64,000 nt of DNA. Origin: DATAEE01 sp963725145 (GTDB lineage Bacteria; Acidobacteriota; Vicinamibacteria; Vicinamibacterales; 2-12-FULL-66-21). Positions 1 through 8,567 of this stretch are shown here, piece by piece. Below the pieces are notes generated by a model that was given only the letters and a program-made list of their open reading frames with translations, ran no database searches and had not been told where the DNA came from. A program made the position numbers and the translations under genes. The stretch's first letter is position 1. Each line of letters begins with the position of its first letter. Where the stretch lies: the NCBI GenBank assembly GCA_963725145.1, contig CAVRXL010000013.1:1-64000 (forward strand). Direction: 5' to 3'.

Positions 1-1857
1 GCAGTCAGGAACTGTCCGAGCGTTCCGGCTGAGGGTCTTTACGATGTGCTGGTCGGCCCGCCGCGACCGGAACGACTCGACAACCACCGAGCCGAAGATG
101 AGCGCCGGGTTGAACTTGCTCGTGAGGCGGCCAGGGAATTCTGGCACCAGCATCAGAACGCACCGGCCGTAGTTCGAAGCCTGTTGGAAGCCATCACCGC
201 GCTACGTGCGCTGAAAACTCATCTCGACTCGAACGCTGCCACTTTGGTGCGCGAAATCGTGGCGCAGGAGACGTCTCAGGCCGAAGCAGTCGCCCGTGCG
301 CTTGCTGATTCGCGAGAGCCAGGGGCGAGGCTATTGCGACCGGCGCTCTTCGGCATTAACGAGCACAACCCCCATCTTGCTGAACAGCTGGCCGAGGAGT
401 TCACCGGATCATCGAACGAGTTGACTCGGGCAGCTGCGGTGGACGCGATGCAATGGATGGTTGAGAGCACAACTGACCCCTCGAGGCTACTCGCGTTAAT
501 GAGCAGGCTGAGCGGAGATTCATCGGGGCTCGTCAGGCAAGCCGTCGCTCACGCATTGCGCCGATTCCGTACACGGGCTCCTTCGGAGGCGTTGCGCGTC
601 CTCACTAGTATTCAGTGGGAGGAGGATTTGTCGGTCGCGACCGCCGTGATGGAAGGACTGGACTCACGCTATGGCCTCGATCCTGACGCCCTCACCGACG
701 CAGATGTAGATGCGCTTCTTGCTCGAATCGAGAGGTTGCGCTCTCTTGATAGTCACGTGTACGACGTGCTGGAGTTCATTGAATTTGCGTCGAAGCGACG
801 ACCGCAGCAAACACTTGAAATGCTGCTGAGGCGAGTTCAATCGGTCGACGATCACCCGCGTCAACCAGACGCCGACCCATTCGTCCCTGTTCCGTACAAC
901 GGGCGAGGTCTTTCTCTTCCCGGCGTACACGACTCTCCTGGCTACCTCGATCGATTGCGCTTGGTGCGGGATGCGACGGTAGGTGCCCGCCAAATGGCGA
1001 CCTTCTGGATGCCGGTGCTCTTCCACGTTGCGACCAATGGTCTCGAAAGTGCGGTACCAGTCCTTCGAGAATGGATCACATCTGGTGACGCCAGCAAACT
1101 CGTCGCCGTCGCCCACCTTTTGCGAGCCTTCGATCACAGCGTCGTCTTCACGAATCACGAGTTCATTGCCGAATTGCTAGATGCCGCTGCAGGATGCGGC
1201 AGCGAGTGCCTACAAGACGTGAAGAGCGAATTGTTCGGCGTCGCGATTGGCGGTGTGTACAGTGGTGCACCTGGCGAACCTCCCCCACGGCACGTGAGTG
1301 ATAAGGCGGAGGCGCAGAAACTCGCCGGAGTCTATGCCGATCGTGTACCGGCGAGAGAATTCTTTGAAGCGCTGACCGCTCATGCCGAGAACAGCATCAA
1401 GAGAACGATTCAGGACTGGGGAAGAGGGAGGCGAGGACGAGTGAATCGCCTCCGTGGTCAGCTGCCAGCGCTTCAGGCTGCGCTCAGCGTTCCTATTCCT
1501 CCAGCGCCTGCGCCCATCGCAGATCCCGCGGCTGTTGATGCATTCGTCCGGGCGATTGCGCGCAAAGCAACGTTCGCTGACATTCACCTGACGCTTTTGA
1601 CGGCCATCGATTGGGATCAAGTCGACCGAATAGGGCGACGTGTGGGCGGAGGAACTGCGCCTGCGAATCTTGTCATCCAACTGGCTGATGCTTCGTTGAC
1701 GATCGACCACCCTGGCGCGCTGATCGACCACGTGTACCTTGCATTCGACGGCATCACCGCTGCGGTCGTCAACATGTCGGATACGCTCGGGCGGCTGATC
1801 AATCAGGTGTACTCGTTGGGCATACCACACAGGCAGGCAAGCCTTTTTGCCTGTTGA
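1..1857 (+). CDS. Large helical-repeat protein, 5' end outside the window
   Basis: I do not recognise this protein as a named family. Frame 1 is open from base 1, so the GTG at 46 is probably internal and the true start lies to the left. The visible ~618 residues are rich in Leu/Ala/Arg helices with HEAT-like periodicity (for example the segment starting LTRAAAVDAMQW and the one containing SSGLVRQAVAHALRRFR), then a Pro-rich linker (PIPPAPAPIADP) and a final helical segment ending near SDTLGRLINQVYSLGIPH. No signal peptide or membrane segment is visible. Its stop (1855-1857) overlaps the ATG of the next ORF as TGATG. The final helices look like the first half of a HEPN-type domain whose second half lies in the next ORF, so a frameshift at the T-run near 1845 is possible. 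Base composition appears less GC-rich than the genes after 4860. Its position in a tRNA-linked island suggests an accessory, possibly defensive, role; this is inference. Confidence 0.7.
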   Translation, partial: AVRNCPSVPAEGLYDVLVGPPRPERLDNHRAEDERRVELAREAAREFWHQHQNAPAVVRSLLEAITALRALKTHLDSNAATLVREIVAQETSQAEAVARALADSREPGARLLRPALFGINEHNPHLAEQLAEEFTGSSNELTRAAAVDAMQWMVESTTDPSRLLALMSRLSGDSSGLVRQAVAHALRRFRTRAPSEALRVLTSIQWEEDLSVATAVMEGLDSRYGLDPDALTDADVDALLARIERLRSLDSHVYDVLEFIEFASKRRPQQTLEMLLRRVQSVDDHPRQPDADPFVPVPYNGRGLSLPGVHDSPGYLDRLRLVRDATVGARQMATFWMPVLFHVATNGLESAVPVLREWITSGDASKLVAVAHLLRAFDHSVVFTNHEFIAELLDAAAGCGSECLQDVKSELFGVAIGGVYSGAPGEPPPRHVSDKAEAQKLAGVYADRVPAREFFEALTAHAENSIKRTIQDWGRGRRGRVNRLRGQLPALQAALSVPIPPAPAPIADPAAVDAFVRAIARKATFADIHLTLLTAIDWDQVDRIGRRVGGGTAPANLVIQLADASLTIDHPGALIDHVYLAFDGITAAVVNMSDTLGRLINQVYSLGIPHRQASLFAC

Positions 1858-2165
1858 TGCAATGCACGCCTACGTCACCTTTAGGTCGTGTGTTGGCCAA
1901 TGCCGCGTACACCGAGTGGCTGCAGAGAGTGCGAGACCTCCGCGGTCGCTGTCAACACGCAGATGTGGAAGAAGTATTGACATCGAATGCGGGCCCATAC
2001 GCGCGAAGGGGACAACCGGCCATTGATCAAAACTACTGTTGGAGAGTCCCGCCGGTTCAAATGCCGATCGCTACGTTCGTGCGGGAGGCGGTTGACGCGG
2101 CGGACGATGCTCTGACTGCAGTTGTGGGAGCAATTCTTGCTGCCCCTCAAAATCCGACTGTCTGA
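1857..2165 (+). CDS. Small helical protein, probable HEPN-like C-terminal piece
   Basis: A 102-residue ORF starting at the ATG that overlaps the upstream stop by one base, so it is either translationally coupled or the displaced C-terminus of the upstream protein. It contains LRDLRGRCQHADVEEVL, in which RGRCQH fits the R-x4-H pattern of HEPN ribonuclease domains, followed by a final helix (FVREAVDAADDALTAVVGAI) typical of a four-helix bundle. The upstream ORF ends with the helices that would come first in such a bundle. Adding one base to the T-run near 1845 would join the two frames without a stop. The HEPN assignment is from motif pattern only: the polar residue usual after the Arg is Gly here. 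No Shine-Dalgarno sequence is evident for independent initiation. Confidence 0.55.
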   Translation: MQCTPTSPLGRVLANAAYTEWLQRVRDLRGRCQHADVEEVLTSNAGPYARRGQPAIDQNYCWRVPPVQMPIATFVREAVDAADDALTAVVGAILAAPQNPTV

Positions 2166-2241
2166 ACCGGATTCATCTTGGACGAATCACGACGAAGAAC
2201 GCGAATCGTGACACCCGCAGGAACACCCGCAGGAACACAAC

Positions 2242-2270
2242 TTGACACGCACGCACGACGGGCGTAACGT
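2242..2270 (+). promoter_or_regulatory. Candidate sigma-70 promoter
   Basis: TTGACA at 2242-2247 is separated by 17 bases from TAACGT at 2265-2270. It is the best promoter-like match in the 790-base gap before the recombinase genes and would transcribe toward them. The first hexamer is perfect and the second is weak. Just upstream, the 12-mer ACACCCGCAGGA is repeated in tandem (2211-2234). Confidence 0.4.
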
Positions 2271-2284
2271 CAATTCATTCGTCA

Positions 2285-2302
2285 GTGGCGATTAGTCGCC
2301 AC
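2285..2302. promoter_or_regulatory. Perfect 7-bp inverted repeat downstream of the candidate promoter
   Basis: GTGGCGA, loop TTAG, TCGCCAC. It begins 15 bases after the candidate -10 hexamer, so it falls in the predicted leader. It could be an operator or an RNA hairpin. No U-tract follows, so it is not a classic terminator. The rest of the 2166-2955 gap shows no supportable gene; its ORFs lack start signals and recognisable domains. Confidence 0.4.
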
Positions 2303-2955
2303 ACTCCACGTTCGGTCTCAGACCAGCGTGGAACCGCTTCGCGCTCGTCGCTCTCAGAGCACCAGCATGAAGCACCCAATCACCGGGACGGTGGAAGAAG
2401 GTCGCAGCCGGCGCGAGACAGCCTGAGACGGCACGAGGCCACTCGAGGCAACCGGCACTGAACGACCTCGCTGACCATTGCAGTGCGTCCTCAGGATCCA
2501 CTGCACCGGATCACACCACCGATGGGCCGGTGACTCGAACCGTACTGAGGGCTCTGCGAACGGCTTCTTCGCCACGCGAGATGTCGACGCGGTGCCTGGA
2601 GGCAGACGATAGCCCGCGGGCACATCTCCCGGGCGTCGAAACTGACCCACGAGCCGAATAGGGCGGGCGCTGGTCCGCCGACACCGTCACGGAGTAGAAG
2701 CTGACGGATAGTCATCGGCTCAAACCCGGAAAGGCATGAGCGGCCTCAGGTCCCTCGTGCTGCCGGGCCTCCGAGCCGGCCGCCGGATCGGTGATCGACC
2801 TCAGGTCCTTCACTCCCGCGCGGGGCCTCCCGGCTCGCCGTTTCCCAACAACATCGGCGTCGCACCGTCGCGGGTGCGGCGCCCTGTGCGCTGGTCGTCG
2901 CGTTGCGCGGCTTTCCGCCGCCGCGGCGAATCGGCGCGGATCCTCGGAGGAGGCT

Positions 2956-3227
2956 ATGAGGAACGACTACTCGTATTCGGAACCTGTTGGAGTCGAGAAT
3001 CGAGTCGCCGAGGAGGCGGCGGCGTACGAGTCGGAGGGCCTGCCGAACCGGCTGCTCAACGCTCGCGAGGTGGCCAGAGTTCGTCGGCTGCCACGAGGAG
3101 ACGGTTCGTCGCGCGTACTTGCGCGGACTGCTCCGTCTCGCAACGCTTCGGCGTCAGAGGAAGGAGGTTCCATCCCGCAGACGTCCTCGACTGGATTCGT
3201 CGAGGAGCACCAACGAAAGTCGTGTAA
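2956..3227 (+). pseudogene. Excisionase-like HTH protein broken by two frameshifts
   Basis: Reading frame 1 from ATG 2956 (GGAGG at 2946-2950) gives a leader ending LLNAREVA. Frame 2 continues EFVGCHEETVRRAYLRGLL, and frame 3 finishes SQRFGVRGRRFHPADVLDW then IRRGAPTKVV and stop TAA at 3225-3227. Joined, these make an ~89-residue MerR/excisionase-type winged HTH (first helix LNAREVA, recognition helix HEETVRRAYLRG, wing RFGVRGRRFHPADVLDWI), a common fold for Xis proteins encoded beside tyrosine recombinases. The joins need one extra base near 3074 and one near 3134. The stop is 17 bases before the recombinase ATG, which fits a xis-int operon. Whether the breaks are real decay or sequencing errors cannot be decided here. 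Confidence 0.6.
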
Positions 3228-3244
3228 CCGAAAGGAGGACCCGT

Positions 3245-4648
3245 ATGGCTGTTCGAAAGCCCTGTCGCAGCAGAGGCTGCAAGTCGAGCCCGCGCTGCGA
3301 GCATCCGTGGTGGTTGGATGTCATGCACAACCGCGAACGGTACCGAATGCCCGTCGATGACTTCGCGCTGGCGCGAGGCGCGACGGCACCGGTCACGTCC
3401 AAGCAGGAAGCCGAGAAGGTCTGGGAACCGAAGTTCATCGCCGAGATCGTCTCCGGGAAAGATCCCCGCGTGCCGATCGAACGCGAGACGACGTTCGAAC
3501 GACCGACGACGGTGGCCGACCTGCTGAAGCTGTATCGCACTCGCTACGTCGAGGTCGAGCCGCTCAAGAGCCGCGCAGGGATGCTGAGTCAACTGAACGT
3601 CCTCAGTGCTCAACTCGGCACCCTGCCGGCGACGGCGCTCGAACGTCCCGACGCGATCGAGGACTTCAAGGCGCGATACGCGAATCGCGCGATCGCGACG
3701 ACCAATCGCTACCTGGCTCGGTTGCGTCACGTCTGCAACTGGGCGATCGGTCGCGATCTCCTCACCAAGACGGCGTTCCATCCTCGCGGAGTCCGAATCC
3801 CCGCGAAGGCCGAGCGTCGTCGCGAACGGCGCGTCTCCGAAGCCGAGGAACAGCGGCTGCTGGAGGCGTGCAAACTCCTGAACGAGCCCACGCGCAGCAT
3901 GGCGAAGCTGACCTGGGACGATGTCCACGAGATCCGAGCACGAGCCCAGGCCGGCATCGAGCAACGGGACATCGCGGCAGCGTTCAAGATCTCGCGACCG
4001 CTGTGCAGCGCGATCGTCCGCGGTCACATCTGGAATCCGGAGGTCAAGCTGACCACTGGTGACGAGATGCGCGACCGGATCATCGGAGCCCTCGACACGG
4101 GCTGCCGTCGTGGCGAGATGCTCAAGATCCAGAACAAGCAGGTCGATTGGCGACACCGCTGGATCCGGATCCTCAAGGAGCACTCGAAGACCGAGGTCGC
4201 ACGTGTGATTCCGTTCGAGGCAGGCAGTCGGCTCGAGAAGCTCTTGCGCCGACGCGCATTCCTCGGACCGGATGCGTACGTGTTCGGCGAGGCAACAACC
4301 GGCGCGTACGTGGCCAGCCTGAAGTCAGCCTGGGAGACGCTGCTCCTGCTGGCCAACGGCATCAAGCCGACGCGAGCCGGAAGCGGCAAGCGAGTGTCGA
4401 ACCGCAAGGCGCTCGCGCAGATCGACCTCCACTGGCACGACCTCCGACACGAGGCGTTGTCACGGTTGGCCGACGATGGCGTTCCCGTTCACGAGCTGCA
4501 GTTGCTCGCCGGGCACTCCAGCATCACGACGACCCAGCGCTACATGAACGCGCGTGCGAGCTCGCTGGCCGAGTCGATGCGCCAGGCGCGCGAACGACGC
4601 GTCAATCGAGTCGAGCACGCTGATGAAGCGACCGCTCAGATTGGGTGA
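3245..4648 (+). CDS. Tyrosine recombinase/integrase with internal HTH insertion
   Basis: A 467-residue site-specific recombinase. The start ATG 3245 is chosen because AAAGGAGG (3231-3238) sits 6 bases upstream; the longer frame lacks such a signal. An N-terminal arm and SAM-like core-binding segment (about 86-190) precede the catalytic domain. Catalytic residues visible are Arg288 (TGCRRGEM), probable Lys315, His398 and Arg401 (HDLRH), His424 (GHSS) and Tyr433 (TQRYMN). Unusually, about 50 residues (about 218-268, LTWDDVHEIRARAQAG ... RDIAAAFKISRPLCSAIVRG ... W) interrupt the catalytic domain between its first helix and the Arg-I motif. This segment reads as a complete homeodomain-like HTH. 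The gene points toward the 3' end of tRNA-Pro 111 bases away, the usual layout for an element integrated in that tRNA. Confidence 0.93.
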   Translation: MAVRKPCRSRGCKSSPRCEHPWWLDVMHNRERYRMPVDDFALARGATAPVTSKQEAEKVWEPKFIAEIVSGKDPRVPIERETTFERPTTVADLLKLYRTRYVEVEPLKSRAGMLSQLNVLSAQLGTLPATALERPDAIEDFKARYANRAIATTNRYLARLRHVCNWAIGRDLLTKTAFHPRGVRIPAKAERRRERRVSEAEEQRLLEACKLLNEPTRSMAKLTWDDVHEIRARAQAGIEQRDIAAAFKISRPLCSAIVRGHIWNPEVKLTTGDEMRDRIIGALDTGCRRGEMLKIQNKQVDWRHRWIRILKEHSKTEVARVIPFEAGSRLEKLLRRRAFLGPDAYVFGEATTGAYVASLKSAWETLLLLANGIKPTRAGSGKRVSNRKALAQIDLHWHDLRHEALSRLADDGVPVHELQLLAGHSSITTTQRYMNARASSLAESMRQARERRVNRVEHADEATAQIG

Positions 4649-4683
4649 AGGAATGCGAGACCGAGCAGGGTTGGCACGCTACC

Positions 4684-4705
4684 GATTGTCAGCCAATTGT
4701 CAGCC
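4684..4705. repeat. Two tandem 11-bp direct repeats, candidate integrase arm sites
   Basis: GATTGTCAGCC (4684-4694) is followed directly by AATTGTCAGCC (4695-4705), between the recombinase stop and the tRNA. Short direct repeats beside the crossover site are typical arm-binding sites of tyrosine recombinases; that role is inferred from position. Confidence 0.45.
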
Positions 4706-4729
4706 GACGCTCGATCCGCGTTCGCCAGA

Positions 4730-4745
4730 TTCACAAACGTGTGAA
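4730..4745. promoter_or_regulatory. Perfect inverted repeat next to the tRNA attachment region
   Basis: TTCACA, spacer AACG, TGTGAA. It lies 15 bases from the encoded CCA end of tRNA-Pro. It could be a binding site for the recombinase or for the excisionase-like protein. Function is inferred only from location. Confidence 0.35.
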
Positions 4746-4759
4746 AACGTTAAGAATTT

Positions 4760-4836
4760 TGGTCGGGGCGACTGGATTCGAACCAGCGACCCCCTGCGCC
4801 CAAGGCAGGTGCGCTACCAGGCTGCGCTACGCCCCG
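4760..4836 (-). tRNA. tRNA-Pro(UGG)
   Basis: On the minus strand the 7-bp acceptor stem CGGGGCG/CGCCCCG, the D-arm, the anticodon stem CCTGC/GCAGG with loop CTTGGGC (anticodon TGG), and the T-arm with TTCGAAT are all present. Discriminator A is followed by an encoded CCA (4762-4760), giving 77 nt. The 3' end faces the recombinase gene, so this tRNA is the probable attachment site of the element that extends to the left. A second copy of the tRNA 3' end, expected at the other junction, is not in this window. Confidence 0.95.
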
Positions 4837-4859
4837 ACTCACCCGTCATTATCTCAGAC

Positions 4860-6076
4860 CTACTCGAGCGGCAGAAATGTCCCGCCATCGACGACACCGG
4901 CCTTCACGCGGTAGAGGGTGACGCCCGACGACATCGCCAGCCCTCCCGTCTTGCTCGGACCCACGACCGCGGCCGCCTGATGAAACCGGCGCAGGCCCTC
5001 GTCGGTCCGGTACTCCAGAACCTCGCGCGTGTGAAGGTGCCCGCCGAGCGCGATTTCAAGGCGATGGGGCCTCAGCGCCGCGAGGACGTCGGGCGTGTTC
5101 GACACGAGATGCCGGAACAGGAGCTTGCCGTTCACGCGAATCAACGTCGGGCGCCGGCGGGTCGTCGGTGTAGCCATCCATCCGCTCCGCCGCGCTGGCG
5201 AACGGAATGTGATTGAAGGTGACGACCGGCGTCGTGTCCGGCGCGGTCGCCAGATCGCGCTTGATCCACTCGAGCTGCGCCGCGTCGACGTGGCCGTAGT
5301 ACCACATGTCGTCAACGTCCACAGAGTCGATGCCGAGGAAGCGGATGCCGCCCCACGTGAACGAGTAGTAGTTCGGGCCCGAGATAGTGCCGATACATCT
5401 GCTTGCCGTAGAGCGGATGCGTGGCGCTCACGAGTGATTTCTCGCGCTCGATGCCGAAGTTCTCGTGATTGCCCGGCACGGTCCAGACCGGCACAGGGAC
5501 CTGCTTCAGTTCCGCCACGAGCATGTCGTAGTAGCCGCGGGCTTCGGCCTCGCTGACGCGCAGCGCATCGCGGACGAGATCGCCCGTGATGAGCACGAAC
5601 GCGGGCTTCGTCTTTTCGACCAGCGCGCGCAGCAGCTTCATCCGCGGCAGGCTTGCCGCGCTCAGATGTGTGTCCGAGGCGTGGATGAAGGTGAACTCGC
5701 GTGCGGTCTGGCGGCGCGTGAGCGGAAACTCAATGGTCGCAGTGCCCGCAGGGATCGCGCGCCAGAACGCGCCGCTCGCCGTCCAGCCATCCGGCACGCT
5801 GACGAAGACAACCCGTGCGTTGGGAGCCGCGTTGAGTTGCCAGCTGCCGGTCGAACTGGTCGTCGCGACTGAGAACTGATCAGAGACGACGATCCCCGGT
5901 AGACGGGGTTCGGCCGGGTCGCGAGTCTGGTTGCGGTTCGCGTCGTCGTAAACCACGCCTTGAATCGTGCGTGGCCCGTCACCTGGCGCCGGCTGCCTCG
6001 TCGCATGTGTGCTCGAAACGGTGGAAGAGGCCAGTAACAGAACGACGGCGGGCAGAATCCGGACGTTCCAAGGCAT
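4860..6076 (-). pseudogene. Secreted calcineurin-like phosphoesterase, two frameshifts
   Basis: Starts at ATG 6076 with a signal peptide (MPWNVRILPAVVLLLASS). A MetallophosN-like beta domain follows (TIQGVVYDDANRNQTRDP), then the metallophosphatase core: ASDTHLS, LITGDLV, VPGNHEN, VTFNHIPF and GGHLHTRE, which are the metal-binding Asp/His/Asn motifs. The N-terminal part runs in one frame to about 5375, the middle in a second frame to about 5150, and the C-terminal part in a third to the TAG at 4860-4862. Each join needs removal of one base next to a CCC run (near 5374 and 5150). All core motifs survive once the frames are joined, so sequencing error is at least as likely as real inactivation. 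It probably acts on phosphate esters in the periplasm or outside the cell; substrate unknown. Confidence 0.75.
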
Positions 6077-6268
6077 GAATGACGCTCCGAGTTTACGATA
6101 GTCGATCGCGGCAGGCGATCGGCCGGAATGAGGTACAATCTCGACCTGCTCCTCACGCATTCACGCCGCCGGTGAACATTTCCCCGCAAATGCTCCGCCG
6201 ATCCCATCGGTCAGGAAACGGCGAGGCATCACGGCACGGATCGACTCGACCGAAAAAGGAGATCGTAT

Positions 6269-7156
6269 TTGCGGACGACGACATTGACGGTCCTCGTGTT
6301 TGTCCAGATCGTGATGAGTGGCTGGGCGCGCCAGGCGTCACAGCCTCAGAACGGCGACGAGAGTGTGGTGCTGGTAGGAGCAGGCGATATTGCGAACTGC
6401 GACATGATTGGAGGCGCGCGCGCCACCGCGGCGCTCCTGGACAAGATCGAGGGGACGATCTTTACGCTCGGCGATCACGCGTATCCAAACGGCAGCGCAA
6501 AACAGCTCAAGGACTGCTACGAGCCGACGTGGGGGCGGCATAAGGCCAGAACGCGCCCGACCCCCGGCAATCACGATCTCGGCACGGACCGCGGCCGGCC
6601 CTATTTCGAGTACTTCGGCGACAATGCGGGCCCGAGCGGCCGCGGGTACTACAGCTACGACCTTGGCGCGTGGCACATCATCTCCCTGAACGGCACCGCA
6701 GTCGTCGACGCGAGATCACCACAGGCGACATGGCTGCGTGAGGACCTCGCCGCCCACCCGACCGACTGTGTCCTCGCGTACTGGCACATGCCGCTGTTCA
6801 GCTCAGGTCCTCACGGCGGCAGTCCCGAGATGAAGGAAGTGTGGAAGATTCTGTACGAAGCGGGCGCGGACGTCGTCGTCAACAGCCACGATCATCTGTA
6901 CGAGCGCTTTGCTCCGCTAAATCAACAGGGCGACCCGGACCCTGAGCGCGGCGCGCGGCTGTTCCTCGTCGGGACGGGAGGCGCCGGCGTTTACAAACTC
7001 AAGAAGACTGCCCGGCACAGCGAGGTTCAGAACAACTCCACCTACGGTGTGTTGAAGTTCACGCTGAGCAAGGGTCACTACGCCTGGGAGTTCATTCCCA
7101 TGGCCGGCCAGACGTTCACCGATTCGGGGTCCGCTGTCTGCAGCCCGGCACAGTAG
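6269..7156 (+). CDS. Secreted metallophosphoesterase (purple-acid-phosphatase-like)
   Basis: A 295-residue protein starting at TTG 6269 with AAGGAG at 6256-6261 (7-base spacing). The N-terminus (LTVLVFVQIVMSGWARQA) is a signal peptide. Metal-binding motifs appear in order: GAGDIANC, FTLGDHAYPNG, TPGNHDLG, AYWHMPLFSSG and VNSHDHLYERF, the typical Asp/His/Asn set of the calcineurin-like superfamily, with a C-terminal segment like those of alkaline phosphatase/purple acid phosphatase relatives. It lies divergently from the frameshifted phosphoesterase at 4860-6076, with 192 bases between starts. Neither gene shows a diagnostic phosphate-regulation site that I can recognise. Confidence 0.9.
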   Translation: MRTTTLTVLVFVQIVMSGWARQASQPQNGDESVVLVGAGDIANCDMIGGARATAALLDKIEGTIFTLGDHAYPNGSAKQLKDCYEPTWGRHKARTRPTPGNHDLGTDRGRPYFEYFGDNAGPSGRGYYSYDLGAWHIISLNGTAVVDARSPQATWLREDLAAHPTDCVLAYWHMPLFSSGPHGGSPEMKEVWKILYEAGADVVVNSHDHLYERFAPLNQQGDPDPERGARLFLVGTGGAGVYKLKKTARHSEVQNNSTYGVLKFTLSKGHYAWEFIPMAGQTFTDSGSAVCSPAQ

Positions 7157-7248
7157 TGTGCCTATCCCACATGCCACAACCTCGAGCAGCAGGGATAAAC
7201 GGCCGGCCGAAGTGCGGCGTAAGTAGGTCAGGGAGGATGACTATCCAC

Positions 7249-8564
7249 ATGAGCCGGAAGCTAGCGACCGCGTCGATCGCCATTGCCCTCACTGTTGTCA
7301 CTACCGTCGTATCCGCAAGGCGGACAGACGGCGAACAGGTACCTGGCCCCAATGGCGCGGGCCCCATGGAACAGGCGCGTCGAATCAGGCGAAACCGCCG
7401 GCGGAGTGGAGCGAAACGAAGAACATCCGGTGGAAGAAGACGATTCCCGGCCGTGGCTTCGGGACCCCGGTCGTCTGGGGCGACCTCATCTTCGTGCTGA
7501 CCGCCGTACCCGTGGACGCGACCGGCGACGCTGCGCATGCGGCCCGCGGCCGTACGCCAGGAGCACACAAGTACGTCGTCCTCGCCCTGAATCGGAAAGA
7601 CGGCCGCGTCGTGTGGGAGCAGGTCGCGCGCGAGGACACGCCGCACGAGGGATCGCACAACGAGTGGGGCACCTGGGCCTCTCCGTCCGCGGTCACCGAC
7701 GGCGAGCACGTGATCGCCTCCTTCGAGTCGCGCGGCATCTACGCGTACGACATGAAGGGCAAGCTCGTCTGGCACAAGGATCTCGGCGACAAGACGATGC
7801 GCAACCAGTTCGGGGAGGGGAGCTCCCCGGCGCTCCACGGCAACACGCTCGTCGTCGTGTGGGATCACCAGGCCGGATCGTTCATCGTCGCGCTCGACAA
7901 GCGGACAGGCGAAGAACGCTGGCGCGTCGCCCGCGACGAGATCGACGGCTGGGCGACGCCGCTCGTCGTCGTCTCCGGCGGCCGGCCGCAGGTGGTGACG
8001 AGCGGGATGAAGCAGGTGAGGAGCTACGACCTCGAGACGGGAAAGCTCCTCTGGCACGGCGGCGGCCTGACGATGAATCCTATCCCGTCGCCGGTTGCGG
8101 CGGACGGCATCGTGATCCTGACGTCAGGGTTCCGCGGCAACAACCTGAAGGCCGTCCGCGTCGCCGACGCGCGCGACGACATCACGAATACTCCGGCGGT
8201 GGTGTGGACGCTCGACCGCGACACGCCGTACGTGCCGTCGCCGCTCTTGTACGACGGCATCCTGTATCTCTTGAAGTCGAACAGCGGGATTCTGTCTGCG
8301 TTCGACGCGACGACCGGCAAGCCGCACTACCAGCTCGCCCGGCTCGAAGGCGCGCCGAACGTGTTCTCGTCGCCCGCCGGCGCTGCGGGACGCGTCTACA
8401 TCCCCGGCCAGGACGGCACGACGGTCGTGCTCAAGCACGGCCCGGCGTTCGAGGTCATCGCGCAGAACAAACTGGACGACGGCTTCAACGCCTCGCCCGC
8501 GCTCGTCGACGGCGAGATCTATCTCCGCGGCAGCAAGTCGCTTTACTGCATCGCGGAAAGGTGA
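7249..8564 (+). pseudogene. Secreted PQQ-type beta-propeller protein, one frameshift
   Basis: A signal peptide (MSRKLATASIAIALTVVTTV) is encoded in frame 1 from ATG 7249; ATG 7237 is an alternative directly abutting GGGAGG. The mature protein is in frame 3, beginning with TWPQWRGPHGTGAS around 7341 and continuing through repeated quinoprotein-propeller blades (LDKRTGEERWRVA, YDLETGKLLWHGGG, FDATTGKPHY) to the stop at 8564. A one-base change between about 7315 and 7341, in the linker after the signal peptide, would join them. The family (outer-membrane assembly BamB-like / PQQ-like repeat proteins) is widespread in acidobacteria and planctomycetes; most members are not true quinoprotein dehydrogenases, and no dehydrogenase motif is obvious. 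Exact function unknown. Confidence 0.75.
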
Positions 8565-8567
8565 GGG

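Noticed and set aside
2166..2955. Several short ORFs between the helical-repeat gene and the xis-like gene
   Set aside because: They overlap one another on both strands, lack RBS and domains, and do not resemble known small phage or island proteins.
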